Of a stretch of 27,108 nucleotides of DNA, positions 1 through 7,835 are shown piece by piece. The translations under genes were made by a program, and so were the position numbers. Origin of the DNA: CAZJQT01 sp964548655 (GTDB lineage: Bacteria; Patescibacteriota; Saccharimonadia; Saccharimonadales; CAZJQT01); the NCBI GenBank assembly GCA_964548655.1, contig CAZJQT010000006.1:1-27108 (forward strand). Reading direction: 5' to 3'. The first letter of the stretch is position 1, and each line of letters opens with the position of its first letter. The notes beneath the pieces were generated by a model. That model was not told where the DNA came from and did not search any database. It worked only from the letters and a program-made list of their open reading frames with translations.

Positions 1-2
1 AG

Positions 3-428
3 ACCTCAAACCCAACCGCTCAACACCTGGACGCTATGATCACTCAGAGCACTCAGGCTAGGCGTCAAGCATTAATCGCCACTGCCAGCGGCAAGATTGC
101 CGCGCCAGAGCCCATGTCATTGCAAACCCCGCCACAGATTACAGCCACGGATGAACAAGCTTTGCTAGAACGCTTGCATAAAGAACAGAGTCAGCCCGAT
201 CCGACCTATGGCCACATGAAAACACTCCAGCCGCTATCTAGGCAAACCCAGGCTACTACCAAAATGCCTGCTCCCACAACTAGCCAAGCGACCACACCAA
301 CCCTTAACTCCAGCCCTGATATATTAAGGTTAGCCAACAACGATGACCTAAACATCTCTACGATTGCGCGTCAGGCCAATAAAGACAAGCAGTTGCCAGA
401 TGATGAGGTTGTTATATCACTACGTTAG
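3..428 (+). CDS. C-terminal fragment of a protein upstream of the VirB4 operon (possibly a VirD4/TraG-like T4SS ATPase)
   Basis: The reading frame is open from the left edge of the window to a TAG at 426-428, so this is probably the 3' end of a longer gene. The first in-frame ATG (position 36) has no convincing ribosome-binding site. The visible part is low-complexity, rich in Gln, Pro, Thr and Ala, and looks disordered. It ends in a short more ordered tail (LNISTIARQA ... DDEVVISLR). I associate acidic-then-EVVISLR tails with the C-termini of VirD4/TraG-like or related T4SS ATPases in Patescibacteria, but this is from memory and rests on a short motif. The position directly upstream of a TraC-like/VirB4 pair fits that reading. 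No catalytic domain is visible, so the function is unproven. Confidence 0.5.
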   Translation, partial: TSNPTAQHLDAMITQSTQARRQALIATASGKIAAPEPMSLQTPPQITATDEQALLERLHKEQSQPDPTYGHMKTLQPLSRQTQATTKMPAPTTSQATTPTLNSSPDILRLANNDDLNISTIARQANKDKQLPDDEVVISLR

Positions 429-480
429 CCTAGGTGGGTTGTAAACTTAAAATAGCAGATAGAATTATTAAAATAACCGG

Positions 481-522
481 TATAATAGTAGGGACTAAAT
501 ACTAGTTACTAATCTAGGGTGG
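481..522 (+). promoter_or_regulatory. Promoter -10 and ribosome-binding site for the T4SS-like operon
   Basis: A perfect TATAAT lies at 481-486 in the 101-bp gap after the first gene. No good -35 lies 16-18 bp upstream; the region is A/T-rich instead. A purine-rich AGGGTGG at 516-522 sits 7 nt before the ATG at 530 and is a plausible ribosome-binding site. Predicted leader length is about 37 nt, so this is a conventional leader, unlike many other starts in the window. Confidence 0.5.
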
Positions 523-529
523 TTTTTTC

Positions 530-1462
530 ATGGAGCCTAACACAACAAACAGTAATCAACTTCCGTCGACTCAGCCGGTTGATAATCAACCGCCAGTTGG
601 TGGCACGGTAGCACCCTCAGTTACTCCACCGCCATATATGACACCGCAAGCTCAGCCGACGATGTTTACGCCAACCGTCACGGCTCCTGCTGGTCCCCAA
701 GTAATTCCGGCTCAAAAGTCGGCGGCACCTAAATCCAACCCTAACAGTACTCAAAACACTTTGCAAATAACTGAAATACGCGACGGTATTGTCATCATGA
801 ATGATGGCAGTTTTAGAACAGTTGTGATGGTCAAGTCAATCAACTTTGATCTTATGAGCCCCGAGGAACGCGAAGCCGTTGAGTTTAGTTACCAGGGTTT
901 CTTGAACTCACTTTATTTCCCCATCCAGATCTTTGTGCGCTCAGAAAAGGTAGATCTCAGGCCTTATATTGAGCGGCTGGACAAAATCCGCTCTGAGCAT
1001 GACAACATGCTACTGGCATTGCTCATGGAAGATTACATCGGTTTCATTGCCGACTTATCGACTCAAACTAACATCATGGATAAGCGTTTTTACGTGGTTA
1101 TTCCTTATTTTCCAGCCGCCGACATCCAAAAAGCCATCACTCAAAGCAAGAACTTTTTCACTGGATTAGTTGGCATGTTCAACTCCAAAGAAACCCACGT
1201 GGTCATTAATGAGCAAGACCTAAACAAAGCCAAGGACGAGCTGCGTAACCGCGTCCAGGCGGTGCTTGGTGGTTTGCAGCAGAGTGGTATTCAGGGTTTG
1301 CCGCTTGATACCCAGGAATTAATTGAACTCTATTACGATGCCTATAACCCTGATACCGCCACGCGCCAACAACTCAAGAACTTTGATGATTTGACCGCAC
1401 CGGTTATTGAAAAGGGTCAAGGCATGGCTCCGCAGCCCAACCTAGACAAGGAGCTAACCTAA
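530..1462 (+). CDS. TraC-like / VirB4 N-terminal-domain protein of a type IV secretion-like system
   Basis: This 310-aa protein begins with about 80 residues of Pro/Thr/Gln-rich, probably disordered sequence. It continues with a compact domain (about residues 80-240) that resembles the N-terminal domain of VirB4/TraC-family proteins. The recognisable block is a strand (GSFRTVVMVKSINFDLMS), then a helix and NSLYFPIQIFVRS. No Walker motifs are present, so it is not itself an ATPase. Known TraC-like proteins of this kind are encoded next to VirB4 and are thought to work with it at the inner face of the membrane. Here the stop codon overlaps the VirB4 start by one base (TAATG at 1460-1464), so the two are translationally coupled. 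The ATG at 530 is supported by AGGGTGG 7 nt upstream. The family call is firm; the exact role is inferred. Confidence 0.75.
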   Translation: MEPNTTNSNQLPSTQPVDNQPPVGGTVAPSVTPPPYMTPQAQPTMFTPTVTAPAGPQVIPAQKSAAPKSNPNSTQNTLQITEIRDGIVIMNDGSFRTVVMVKSINFDLMSPEEREAVEFSYQGFLNSLYFPIQIFVRSEKVDLRPYIERLDKIRSEHDNMLLALLMEDYIGFIADLSTQTNIMDKRFYVVIPYFPAADIQKAITQSKNFFTGLVGMFNSKETHVVINEQDLNKAKDELRNRVQAVLGGLQQSGIQGLPLDTQELIELYYDAYNPDTATRQQLKNFDDLTAPVIEKGQGMAPQPNLDKELT

Positions 1463-3378
1463 TGGTTTTTGGCCTAAAAAAACAACCCAAAATGGACGCT
1501 GTGGCGACAGCTGAGTGGCAACGTCAACGCGAGCAAACCGAAGTTCAGGCCGCTTTTCAAAAGGGCGTCACAGCGCTAAGAGATTTTATTGCCCCTAGCT
1601 CACTGGTCTTTTACCCGACCCATTTCCAGATAGGCACCCGCATGGCCAGGACCTATTACATCTATGGTTTCCCGCGCCAGGTCTTCACCGGCTGGCTGTC
1701 TAGTATGGTCAACCTTGATGAAGTCATGGATCTATCGATGTTTATTTACCCGGTTGAAAGCCAGGTAGTGCTGGAGAACTTGCGCAAAAAAGTCTCGCAG
1801 CTTGAAGCTGGACTGCAAATAGATGCGGAAAAGGGCCGTGTGCGTGACCCTGGCAAACAAGCCGCTATATCCGATGCTGAGGAAATGCGCGATAAACTCC
1901 AGGTTGGCGAAGAGCGTTTCTTTAGGTTAGGTTTGTATTTCACGCTTTATGGCTCATCGATGGATGAGCTAGAGTTTGTTACTCATAAGGTTGAATCTGT
2001 CCTGGGCCAACAACTGGTTTATTCCAAGCCAGCTACTTCGCAGCAAGAGCAGGGTCTAAATAGCACGCTGCCACAGTTCACCGACCAGCTGCAAATTAAG
2101 CGCAACTTCTCAACTGGTGCACTATCTACCAGTTTTCCATTCACTAGCGCCGACCTGACCCAGGATAACGGTATTTTGTATGGCATAAATATGCATAATT
2201 CTGGATTAGTTATTTTTGACCGTTTCTCTCTGGAAAATGGTAATTCAGTCGTCTTTGCTAAAGCCGGTGCCGGCAAGAGCTTCACCGTCAAACTGGAAGC
2301 CTTGCGTAGCATGATGTTTGGCACCGAGATTTTTATCATTGACCCGGAGAACGAATACCAAAAAATGAGTGAGGCCGTCGGCGGCGCTTATGTGCGCCTT
2401 AGCCTTAACTCCAATACGCGCATTAATCCGTTTGACTTGCCCAATGTGGTTGATACTGATGAAGCCGATAACGCGCTGCGTTCCAACCTAATAACCCTAC
2501 ATGGCTTGCTTAGACTCATGATGGGTGGCGCACAAACGCAGATGGTCGGTGGCCAAGCGGCAGTCATGCCTGCTCTATCACCAGTTGAAGAAGCCGACTT
2601 AGATGCAGCTCTCATTGAAACTTATGCCAAAGCTGGTATAACCAACGACCCATTGACACACAACTCACAACCACCGACCATTAACGACCTGTATGACACA
2701 CTCTTGCACTCTGGTGGCACTGGACCACAGCTCGCGCAGCGTCTGCGCAAATATACTTCTGGGACGTTTGCCGGTATTTTCTCCCAGCAGTCTAATATCG
2801 ACATTAATAATCCGTTAGTGGTGTTTAATATTCGCGATCTTGAGGATGAACTACGACCAGTTGCTATGTACATTGTGCTGAACTTTATTTGGAACAAGAC
2901 TAAATCTGACCAGAAACGGCGGATGTTGATTGTTGATGAGGCCTGGCAGTTAATGAAGTATGAAGATTCAGCCAATTTTATGTTCTCTATCGCTAAGCGC
3001 TGCCGCAAATACAATCTCGGCCTAACCACTATCACCCAAGACGTCGAAGACTTCATGGGTTCTAGGATGGGCCGGGCAATTGTGGCTAACGCCAGTATGC
3101 AGATTTTACTCAAGCAATCGCCTTCAGCTGTTGATGTTCTGAGTGACGTTTTCAAACTAACTAGTGAGGAAAAGAAACGCTTGAGCCAGTTCCCGGTCGG
3201 ACAAGGCTTGTTCTTTGCTGGCCAAAACCATGTCCACATTCAGATAGCTGCTAGTCCGAGCGAGGCAAACCTGATAAGTACTACGCCGCCTTCGCCTCAA
3301 CAACTGGCCTCCCAAGGTGAATTGAACCAACCTCAAGGCACTATTGACCTGCAAAACCGCCTAACACCTGGGGTATAA
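1462..3378 (+). CDS. virB4: VirB4-family type IV secretion ATPase
   Basis: This 638-aa cytoplasmic ATPase belongs to the VirB4/TraC/TrbE family, which powers type IV secretion and conjugation machines. The N-terminal half (to about residue 230) is the VirB4 N-terminal region and includes a coiled-coil-like stretch near 100-150. The ATPase half has Walker A AKAGAGKS at 266-273 and a strand with FIIDPENEY near 291-299. Walker B is RRMLIVDEAW at 486-495, and TTITQDVEDF near 522-531 is the typical sensor region. All motifs needed for ATP hydrolysis are intact. It starts one base inside the stop of the TraC-like gene and is followed 27 bp later by the 843-aa membrane-anchored protein. Whether the system moves DNA, protein or neither cannot be told here; no relaxase is visible. 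Confidence 0.93.
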   Translation: MVFGLKKQPKMDAVATAEWQRQREQTEVQAAFQKGVTALRDFIAPSSLVFYPTHFQIGTRMARTYYIYGFPRQVFTGWLSSMVNLDEVMDLSMFIYPVESQVVLENLRKKVSQLEAGLQIDAEKGRVRDPGKQAAISDAEEMRDKLQVGEERFFRLGLYFTLYGSSMDELEFVTHKVESVLGQQLVYSKPATSQQEQGLNSTLPQFTDQLQIKRNFSTGALSTSFPFTSADLTQDNGILYGINMHNSGLVIFDRFSLENGNSVVFAKAGAGKSFTVKLEALRSMMFGTEIFIIDPENEYQKMSEAVGGAYVRLSLNSNTRINPFDLPNVVDTDEADNALRSNLITLHGLLRLMMGGAQTQMVGGQAAVMPALSPVEEADLDAALIETYAKAGITNDPLTHNSQPPTINDLYDTLLHSGGTGPQLAQRLRKYTSGTFAGIFSQQSNIDINNPLVVFNIRDLEDELRPVAMYIVLNFIWNKTKSDQKRRMLIVDEAWQLMKYEDSANFMFSIAKRCRKYNLGLTTITQDVEDFMGSRMGRAIVANASMQILLKQSPSAVDVLSDVFKLTSEEKKRLSQFPVGQGLFFAGQNHVHIQIAASPSEANLISTTPPSPQQLASQGELNQPQGTIDLQNRLTPGV

Positions 3379-3379
3379 T
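3374..3379 (+). promoter_or_regulatory. Perfect TATAAT -10 element overlapping the end of virB4
   Basis: TATAAT at 3374-3379 spans the virB4 stop codon and is followed by CAGCTT and an ATG at 3386. No -35 is found at standard spacing (a TTGACC at 3344-3349 is 24 bp away). A transcript starting about 7 nt downstream would begin at or next to that ATG, which opens a 7-codon mini-ORF ending over the GTG start of the 843-aa gene. This would give the downstream envelope genes an internal promoter within the operon. Confidence 0.45.
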
Positions 3380-3405
3380 CAGCTTATGTATAACGGCGGT
3401 AACTT

Positions 3406-5937
3406 GTGAGTGATACCGAATTAGAAGAGAAGGAGGCTACCCCAGGGTCACACGACGATCTTGGTGTTCCCAAAGAGCGCGCTGAAGCAGAAACAGAGGA
3501 GTTAAATAAATTATTTGATGATGACAGCATCAAAGAGCCAGACGGTGGCCTTTACAAAGGCGGCCAAGCTCCCAAAAAATCTGGTGGCAAACTAAAAAAA
3601 CGCCTTGCGATTGGTGGTGGCATAGCCGGAGCCGGAATTATAACTGGGGTAATTGGCTTTTTCGCTTTGCTGCCTCTAAAAATGGTTCATATTATTGAGA
3701 ATCTCCAGACTCATTTCTTTTCATCAAGCGAAAGTGCTATTGGCAATTACACGGATGGTATTTTCAGCAATTACGTTAAGAGGCATTTGATACCTGGGTT
3801 ACGTGGCACTTGTACTCAAGCTAAAGTAGAAGCTCAATGTATAGCCCCCGGTAGCACCTCACCTTTAGATAAACTTTATCGAGGCTGGCGCGATAGCAAC
3901 TTTGAACAAAAACTAGCAACTGACTATGGACTAGTTTTTGAAAGAAACGGTGATCAGATATTTATGCGTTTACCAGATGCTGACACTAACTTCACTTTAT
4001 TCAACCAAACCGGCAAAGGATTTGACCTTACTGGGTTTGACTCTAGCCCTGATAATGATTTGTTTGACTATATAAAGAAAAATAATCCTAAAACCAAGAT
4101 GTCACGCCAGGAAATTAGACAGAAAGTTCGTGATGCGTTTCAGGGGGAAACCAAGATTAAACGTGTTTTATACAGGTATAAATTTGGCAAATTTATGGAA
4201 CGCAAATATGGTGTTAAGCGTTGTGTGGTAGCATGCAAAACTAAAGATGGGTTTGCTGACTGGAAAGAAAATAAAAAATTAGCTTTCAAATCAACATTAA
4301 TCGACCGTATTATTAAGCCGCATTCAGAAATTTCAGGGATAATACTGACTTGTTTGGTTTCGGGTGGTTGTGGCGATCCCTCAACCTCTGTAGATAAAGA
4401 CGGAAATGGTAATAGCGCCGTGGAAGTTGAAATAAAAGGTAAGGTTGATGCTTTATTTAAAAGACTTGGGGTTGAAACAGTCAGCGATACCCTCAAAGCT
4501 GCTAGTGATATCGCTGACCAAGGTTTTAGTAAGTGGTTTGCGGCACAACTTTTAACCAAAATCGGGGTACAAAATGCGACTGATGCAGCCTCTAATACAA
4601 TTGACGGCATAGGTTGGGTAAGTAAGGTTGTATCTTTACTAAAATTTGCTAAAAACGCTGGGCCAACCATAAAGCGATTGGCTTACGTTAGTAGTTCGGT
4701 GGCAATGGTACAAATGTATATGACATATAGAACTCATGTTGATGAAATTAAGTCTGGTAAGGTGAGTTCCGAAACTGTCGGTTCGTTCCAGCAGGCAATG
4801 GACGGCATACATCTGAATGATCAGGGAAGAGCATATGCCCCAGCCGGTGGCGCTGAGAACGCCGAAAATAGCCCGCTATACAAAGACATATTGGGTAGCG
4901 ACAACATAGGGAGCGCTCAACTCACACTGGGCAGCTTTTTCAACCAGACGGCTTCTGCCCAAAGCACCGACCAGCATAGTCCTAACTATACGTGCGACAA
5001 CAAACAGCCCATACCGAAAGGCGAACTCATATGCCCCGAAGAACACTTAAATCAAGACAATCCATTTCAGGGCTTATCAGACTTTTTAAATAACGGTATT
5101 TTGGGCGGTGCTACCGATGGCTTACTGACGGTCTGGGATGACACAATCGGTGCGGTTACTAATAAGATAGGTGATATTGCCAATTATGGTCTTGAGGCTG
5201 CACTTAGTACACCCGTAGTTGGTGGCTGGCTCAAAGATGGCATCAAGGCAATAATAAGTCCTTTTATGAGCAAGTTTCAAGATGTTATGGGGGGGCTCAT
5301 CGAATTCCTTGTTCCTTCACCTATATCTACTGACATGAGTGGTGCCAGAACCTTCGATATGGTAGCCGGTGGGGCCGATGTGGCTGGTAATGACTATTCT
5401 CACTACTCGCTTGGTGGCAAGGAGTTAACACCTGCTCAACAAGCCGCCATACAGAACGATCAAGCCCAAAGTGATCAAATAGCCTTTTCCCAGGAATCGT
5501 TTACGCAGAGGATGTTTGATAAGAACAACTCTAAGTCATTGGTCAGCCAGGTGGCCATGGCTGTGCCTTCTAACATCGGTGATTCGGTGCGATCTTTCTT
5601 CGGTGACTTATTAACCAACCCTATTTCTAAGCTGGTCTCTAGCTTTGGCTCGTTATTCAATATTGGTCGTGTTCACGCTCAAACCGCCAAGCCCGATCCG
5701 TTTGATGTTACACAGTTTGGTTATCCAGTCGATGATCCAGCTCTCAGCCAGGAACCAGTGGATTACACGGACCAACAGTGTGCTGATATGAATACTGCTT
5801 GGTTAGCAAACGAGAAAATGGCCGAGAACGGACAATTCACTAATACATCTACTAACCCTTGTCTACTGCAAAAAGCTGCCGTAGAAGGCTTGGGTGCTTT
5901 GAGTGACAGTAGTCTGGTGGATCCAGCTGACCAATGA
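3406..5937 (+). CDS. Large membrane-anchored extracytoplasmic protein of the T4SS-like operon, function unknown
   Basis: I do not recognise a named family in this 843-aa protein. An acidic, charged cytoplasmic stretch (1-66) is followed by one strong hydrophobic segment (about 67-90) preceded by GKLKKRL. The remaining ~750 residues would lie outside the membrane if that segment is the anchor. This outer part holds ten cysteines in five nearby pairs, including C136/C145 and a CVVAC motif, while the cytoplasmic part has none; this suggests disulfides. A second moderately hydrophobic helical region lies near 415-450, so a VirB6-like polytopic role is possible but weakly supported. The GTG start at 3406 has only a weak GGCGGT upstream and overlaps a mini-ORF stop. 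The stop overlaps the next gene by 4 bp (ATGA), linking it to the cell-wall hydrolase. Confidence 0.7.
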   Translation: MSDTELEEKEATPGSHDDLGVPKERAEAETEELNKLFDDDSIKEPDGGLYKGGQAPKKSGGKLKKRLAIGGGIAGAGIITGVIGFFALLPLKMVHIIENLQTHFFSSSESAIGNYTDGIFSNYVKRHLIPGLRGTCTQAKVEAQCIAPGSTSPLDKLYRGWRDSNFEQKLATDYGLVFERNGDQIFMRLPDADTNFTLFNQTGKGFDLTGFDSSPDNDLFDYIKKNNPKTKMSRQEIRQKVRDAFQGETKIKRVLYRYKFGKFMERKYGVKRCVVACKTKDGFADWKENKKLAFKSTLIDRIIKPHSEISGIILTCLVSGGCGDPSTSVDKDGNGNSAVEVEIKGKVDALFKRLGVETVSDTLKAASDIADQGFSKWFAAQLLTKIGVQNATDAASNTIDGIGWVSKVVSLLKFAKNAGPTIKRLAYVSSSVAMVQMYMTYRTHVDEIKSGKVSSETVGSFQQAMDGIHLNDQGRAYAPAGGAENAENSPLYKDILGSDNIGSAQLTLGSFFNQTASAQSTDQHSPNYTCDNKQPIPKGELICPEEHLNQDNPFQGLSDFLNNGILGGATDGLLTVWDDTIGAVTNKIGDIANYGLEAALSTPVVGGWLKDGIKAIISPFMSKFQDVMGGLIEFLVPSPISTDMSGARTFDMVAGGADVAGNDYSHYSLGGKELTPAQQAAIQNDQAQSDQIAFSQESFTQRMFDKNNSKSLVSQVAMAVPSNIGDSVRSFFGDLLTNPISKLVSSFGSLFNIGRVHAQTAKPDPFDVTQFGYPVDDPALSQEPVDYTDQQCADMNTAWLANEKMAENGQFTNTSTNPCLLQKAAVEGLGALSDSSLVDPADQ

Positions 5938-7835
5938 TAAAAATTAGACTTATCAAATCTCTACTACTATTTTTTATGACTGTAGTTTTTTTGGTTTTCA
6001 ACGGTGGTGTGGCAAAAGCTGCCCTCAATCAAGACGACTTAAATTCTATCATTGAAGGCACGCAATTTTATAAAGCTGATTCGGGGCTCTGCGCAGCGAC
6101 TGCTACTCCTTTAAGTGGGTCTGATAACGCAGCCCAAGTCTACAACTATTTAATAGCTAAAGGCTTAACTTCAGTCCAAGCGGCTGGGGTTATGGGTAAT
6201 TTGCAAGCTGAATCCGGCTTTAACCCACAGCGCGTTCAAAGCACGCAAACTCCGGCGGGCGACAAACCAGAAATTACTGTTGATGGCGTGACGGGCTATG
6301 GAATCGCTCAGTGGACAGATAAAGGCAGGCAACAAAATTTGTTAAATTTTGCAACTGACGCAGGTAAAAGTTCTGGCGACTTAGGACTACAGCTAGATTT
6401 TTTATACATGGAGTCGACCACCGGTTCGCGCCAGGGCGCTTGGCAAAAGCAAGCAACCCAGACCGATGTAACTCAGGCTACCTATGCCTGGGAAGACAAT
6501 TATGAGAATCCAGCTTCAAAACATGAACAGAACCGGGTTGATTTTGCCAACGCCGTCTTAGCTAGGGCATCAGAATTTGCATCAACTACGCCAGCAACAC
6601 CTGCTACACCAAGCAACGGCCAAACTATCATCGCACTTGATCCTGGCCACTCGCCCAATACCGATCCAGCAGCTCAAGACCCCACGACTGGCTTATTCAC
6701 TTACGACTATGAAAACGACCCTGAGATGGCTGATGCTTACACGGCTGCAACTAAAATAAAACCTTTGCTTGAAGCAAAAGGTTATCAGGTAGTTATTACC
6801 AAGAGCTCCGCCACCGAAAAACTTGACCTATCTCAGCGTGCACTGAGAGCTAATGCTACTGGTGCAGCACTATTATTCACTATGCACTCCAACATAGATG
6901 GCGGCTCTGGTACCTTTTATTTGGGCTATCCTGATGAAAACTCTGTTCGTATCCCGGGCACAAGCAATGACCCAGCCCAAAGAAAAGACGGTAAAACTGG
7001 TTTGGTTCATCCTGAAATCATGGCGGCAAGTAAGGCTGATGCTGAAAAGATAGCGCCAATCATAGCTCAACAAATAGGCGAGGCTGGCTACACGGCTAAA
7101 TCATTTAATACCATTTATGGTGCTAACGGCTTGCTTGGTAACGGTAAAAATTACGGCAACACACCAGTCCAAACAATTTTAAGTAGTATTCCTGAGGTTT
7201 ACAGTGAAGTTAGACGCGATATTCTCCCAACCGACACATTTGCTCAAGCGGCGGCTGACGCCATCTCTCAGACCGTTCCACCAACAGGAGCCAATACTCC
7301 AGGATCGGCTGCTAGTACAGGCTGTCCGCAGTCCGGCGGTAGTGTTGCTCAGGTCGCCCAACAAGAATACGCAGCTTGGCAGGCTGGTGATGACGCCTAC
7401 AAACAGCAAGCCCGAGCTAAGTACCGTGATTCGAGTGACGGTAGTCCGGGCGGCGAAGCCTGGTGCGCTGATTTTGTCAGCTGGGTATATATGACAGCTG
7501 GTACGCCACTTTCTGGTGGTGGCAGTGGTGGCTGGCGCGTAGCTAGTGCCTACCTGCCAATTCTAGCCAACAACATAACTTGGACCGCAAAATCGGAAAA
7601 TAAGTTCCCGCCGCAACCGGGTGACTTTATATTCGTGCACTACGACAGTGGTACGGGTGGGGGTAGTATTGATGGTAAACTAGTTACTCACGTAGGTCTT
7701 ATAATTAGTATTGATGGCTCTAAAATTACAACCATAGAGGGTAACGTGGGTAGTTCAAATATACTTTCGCTTTCATACACTGACTACAACTCCAACGGAA
7801 ATGGGGAGATAGTCGGTTGGGGGAGAGTACAGTGA
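5934..7835 (+). CDS. Secreted peptidoglycan hydrolase with three catalytic domains: phage-tail-type lysozyme, Amidase_3 and CHAP
   Basis: This 633-aa protein has a signal peptide (basic MIKIRLIK, hydrophobic core to about 25, likely cleavage after AKA near 29). Domain 1, about 65-215, matches the phage tail lysozyme fold: VMGNLQAESGFNP with probable catalytic E93, then GYGIAQWTDKGR. After a TTPATPATP linker, domain 2 (about 230-447) is a zinc N-acetylmuramoyl-L-alanine amidase of the Amidase_3 type, with LDPGHS (H239), a candidate zinc ligand E264 and TMHSN (H318). Domain 3 (about 470-633) is a CHAP peptidase/amidase with EAWCADFVSW (C511), THVGLI (H586) and IEGN (E602/N604). It could therefore cut both glycan and peptide bonds. 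It begins inside the previous stop (ATGA) and ends in a GTGA overlap with the next gene, so it is part of the secretion operon. Target (own or host wall) is unknown. Confidence 0.9.
   Translation: MIKIRLIKSLLLFFMTVVFLVFNGGVAKAALNQDDLNSIIEGTQFYKADSGLCAATATPLSGSDNAAQVYNYLIAKGLTSVQAAGVMGNLQAESGFNPQRVQSTQTPAGDKPEITVDGVTGYGIAQWTDKGRQQNLLNFATDAGKSSGDLGLQLDFLYMESTTGSRQGAWQKQATQTDVTQATYAWEDNYENPASKHEQNRVDFANAVLARASEFASTTPATPATPSNGQTIIALDPGHSPNTDPAAQDPTTGLFTYDYENDPEMADAYTAATKIKPLLEAKGYQVVITKSSATEKLDLSQRALRANATGAALLFTMHSNIDGGSGTFYLGYPDENSVRIPGTSNDPAQRKDGKTGLVHPEIMAASKADAEKIAPIIAQQIGEAGYTAKSFNTIYGANGLLGNGKNYGNTPVQTILSSIPEVYSEVRRDILPTDTFAQAAADAISQTVPPTGANTPGSAASTGCPQSGGSVAQVAQQEYAAWQAGDDAYKQQARAKYRDSSDGSPGGEAWCADFVSWVYMTAGTPLSGGGSGGWRVASAYLPILANNITWTAKSENKFPPQPGDFIFVHYDSGTGGGSIDGKLVTHVGLIISIDGSKITTIEGNVGSSNILSLSYTDYNSNGNGEIVGWGRVQ

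Noticed and set aside
439..486. TTGTAA at 439-444 as -35 for the TATAAT at 481
   Set aside because: Spacing is 36 bp, far too long for a sigma70-type promoter.
1746..3354. Several 65-205-codon open frames on the minus strand inside virB4
   Set aside because: They lie wholly inside a well-supported ATPase gene, have low-complexity Ser/Arg-rich translations typical of antisense frames, and have no ribosome-binding sites or known motifs.
4140..4670. 176-codon minus-strand frame inside the 843-aa gene
   Set aside because: Long, but it is an antisense shadow of an open plus-strand gene that has coupled neighbours on both sides; no recognisable domain.
7817..7831. TTG at 7817 as start of the Ig-like membrane protein
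   Set aside because: GTG at 7832 has the purine-rich GGGGGAG at the right distance and a GTGA overlap with the previous stop; the TTG start would place that ribosome-binding site inside the gene.
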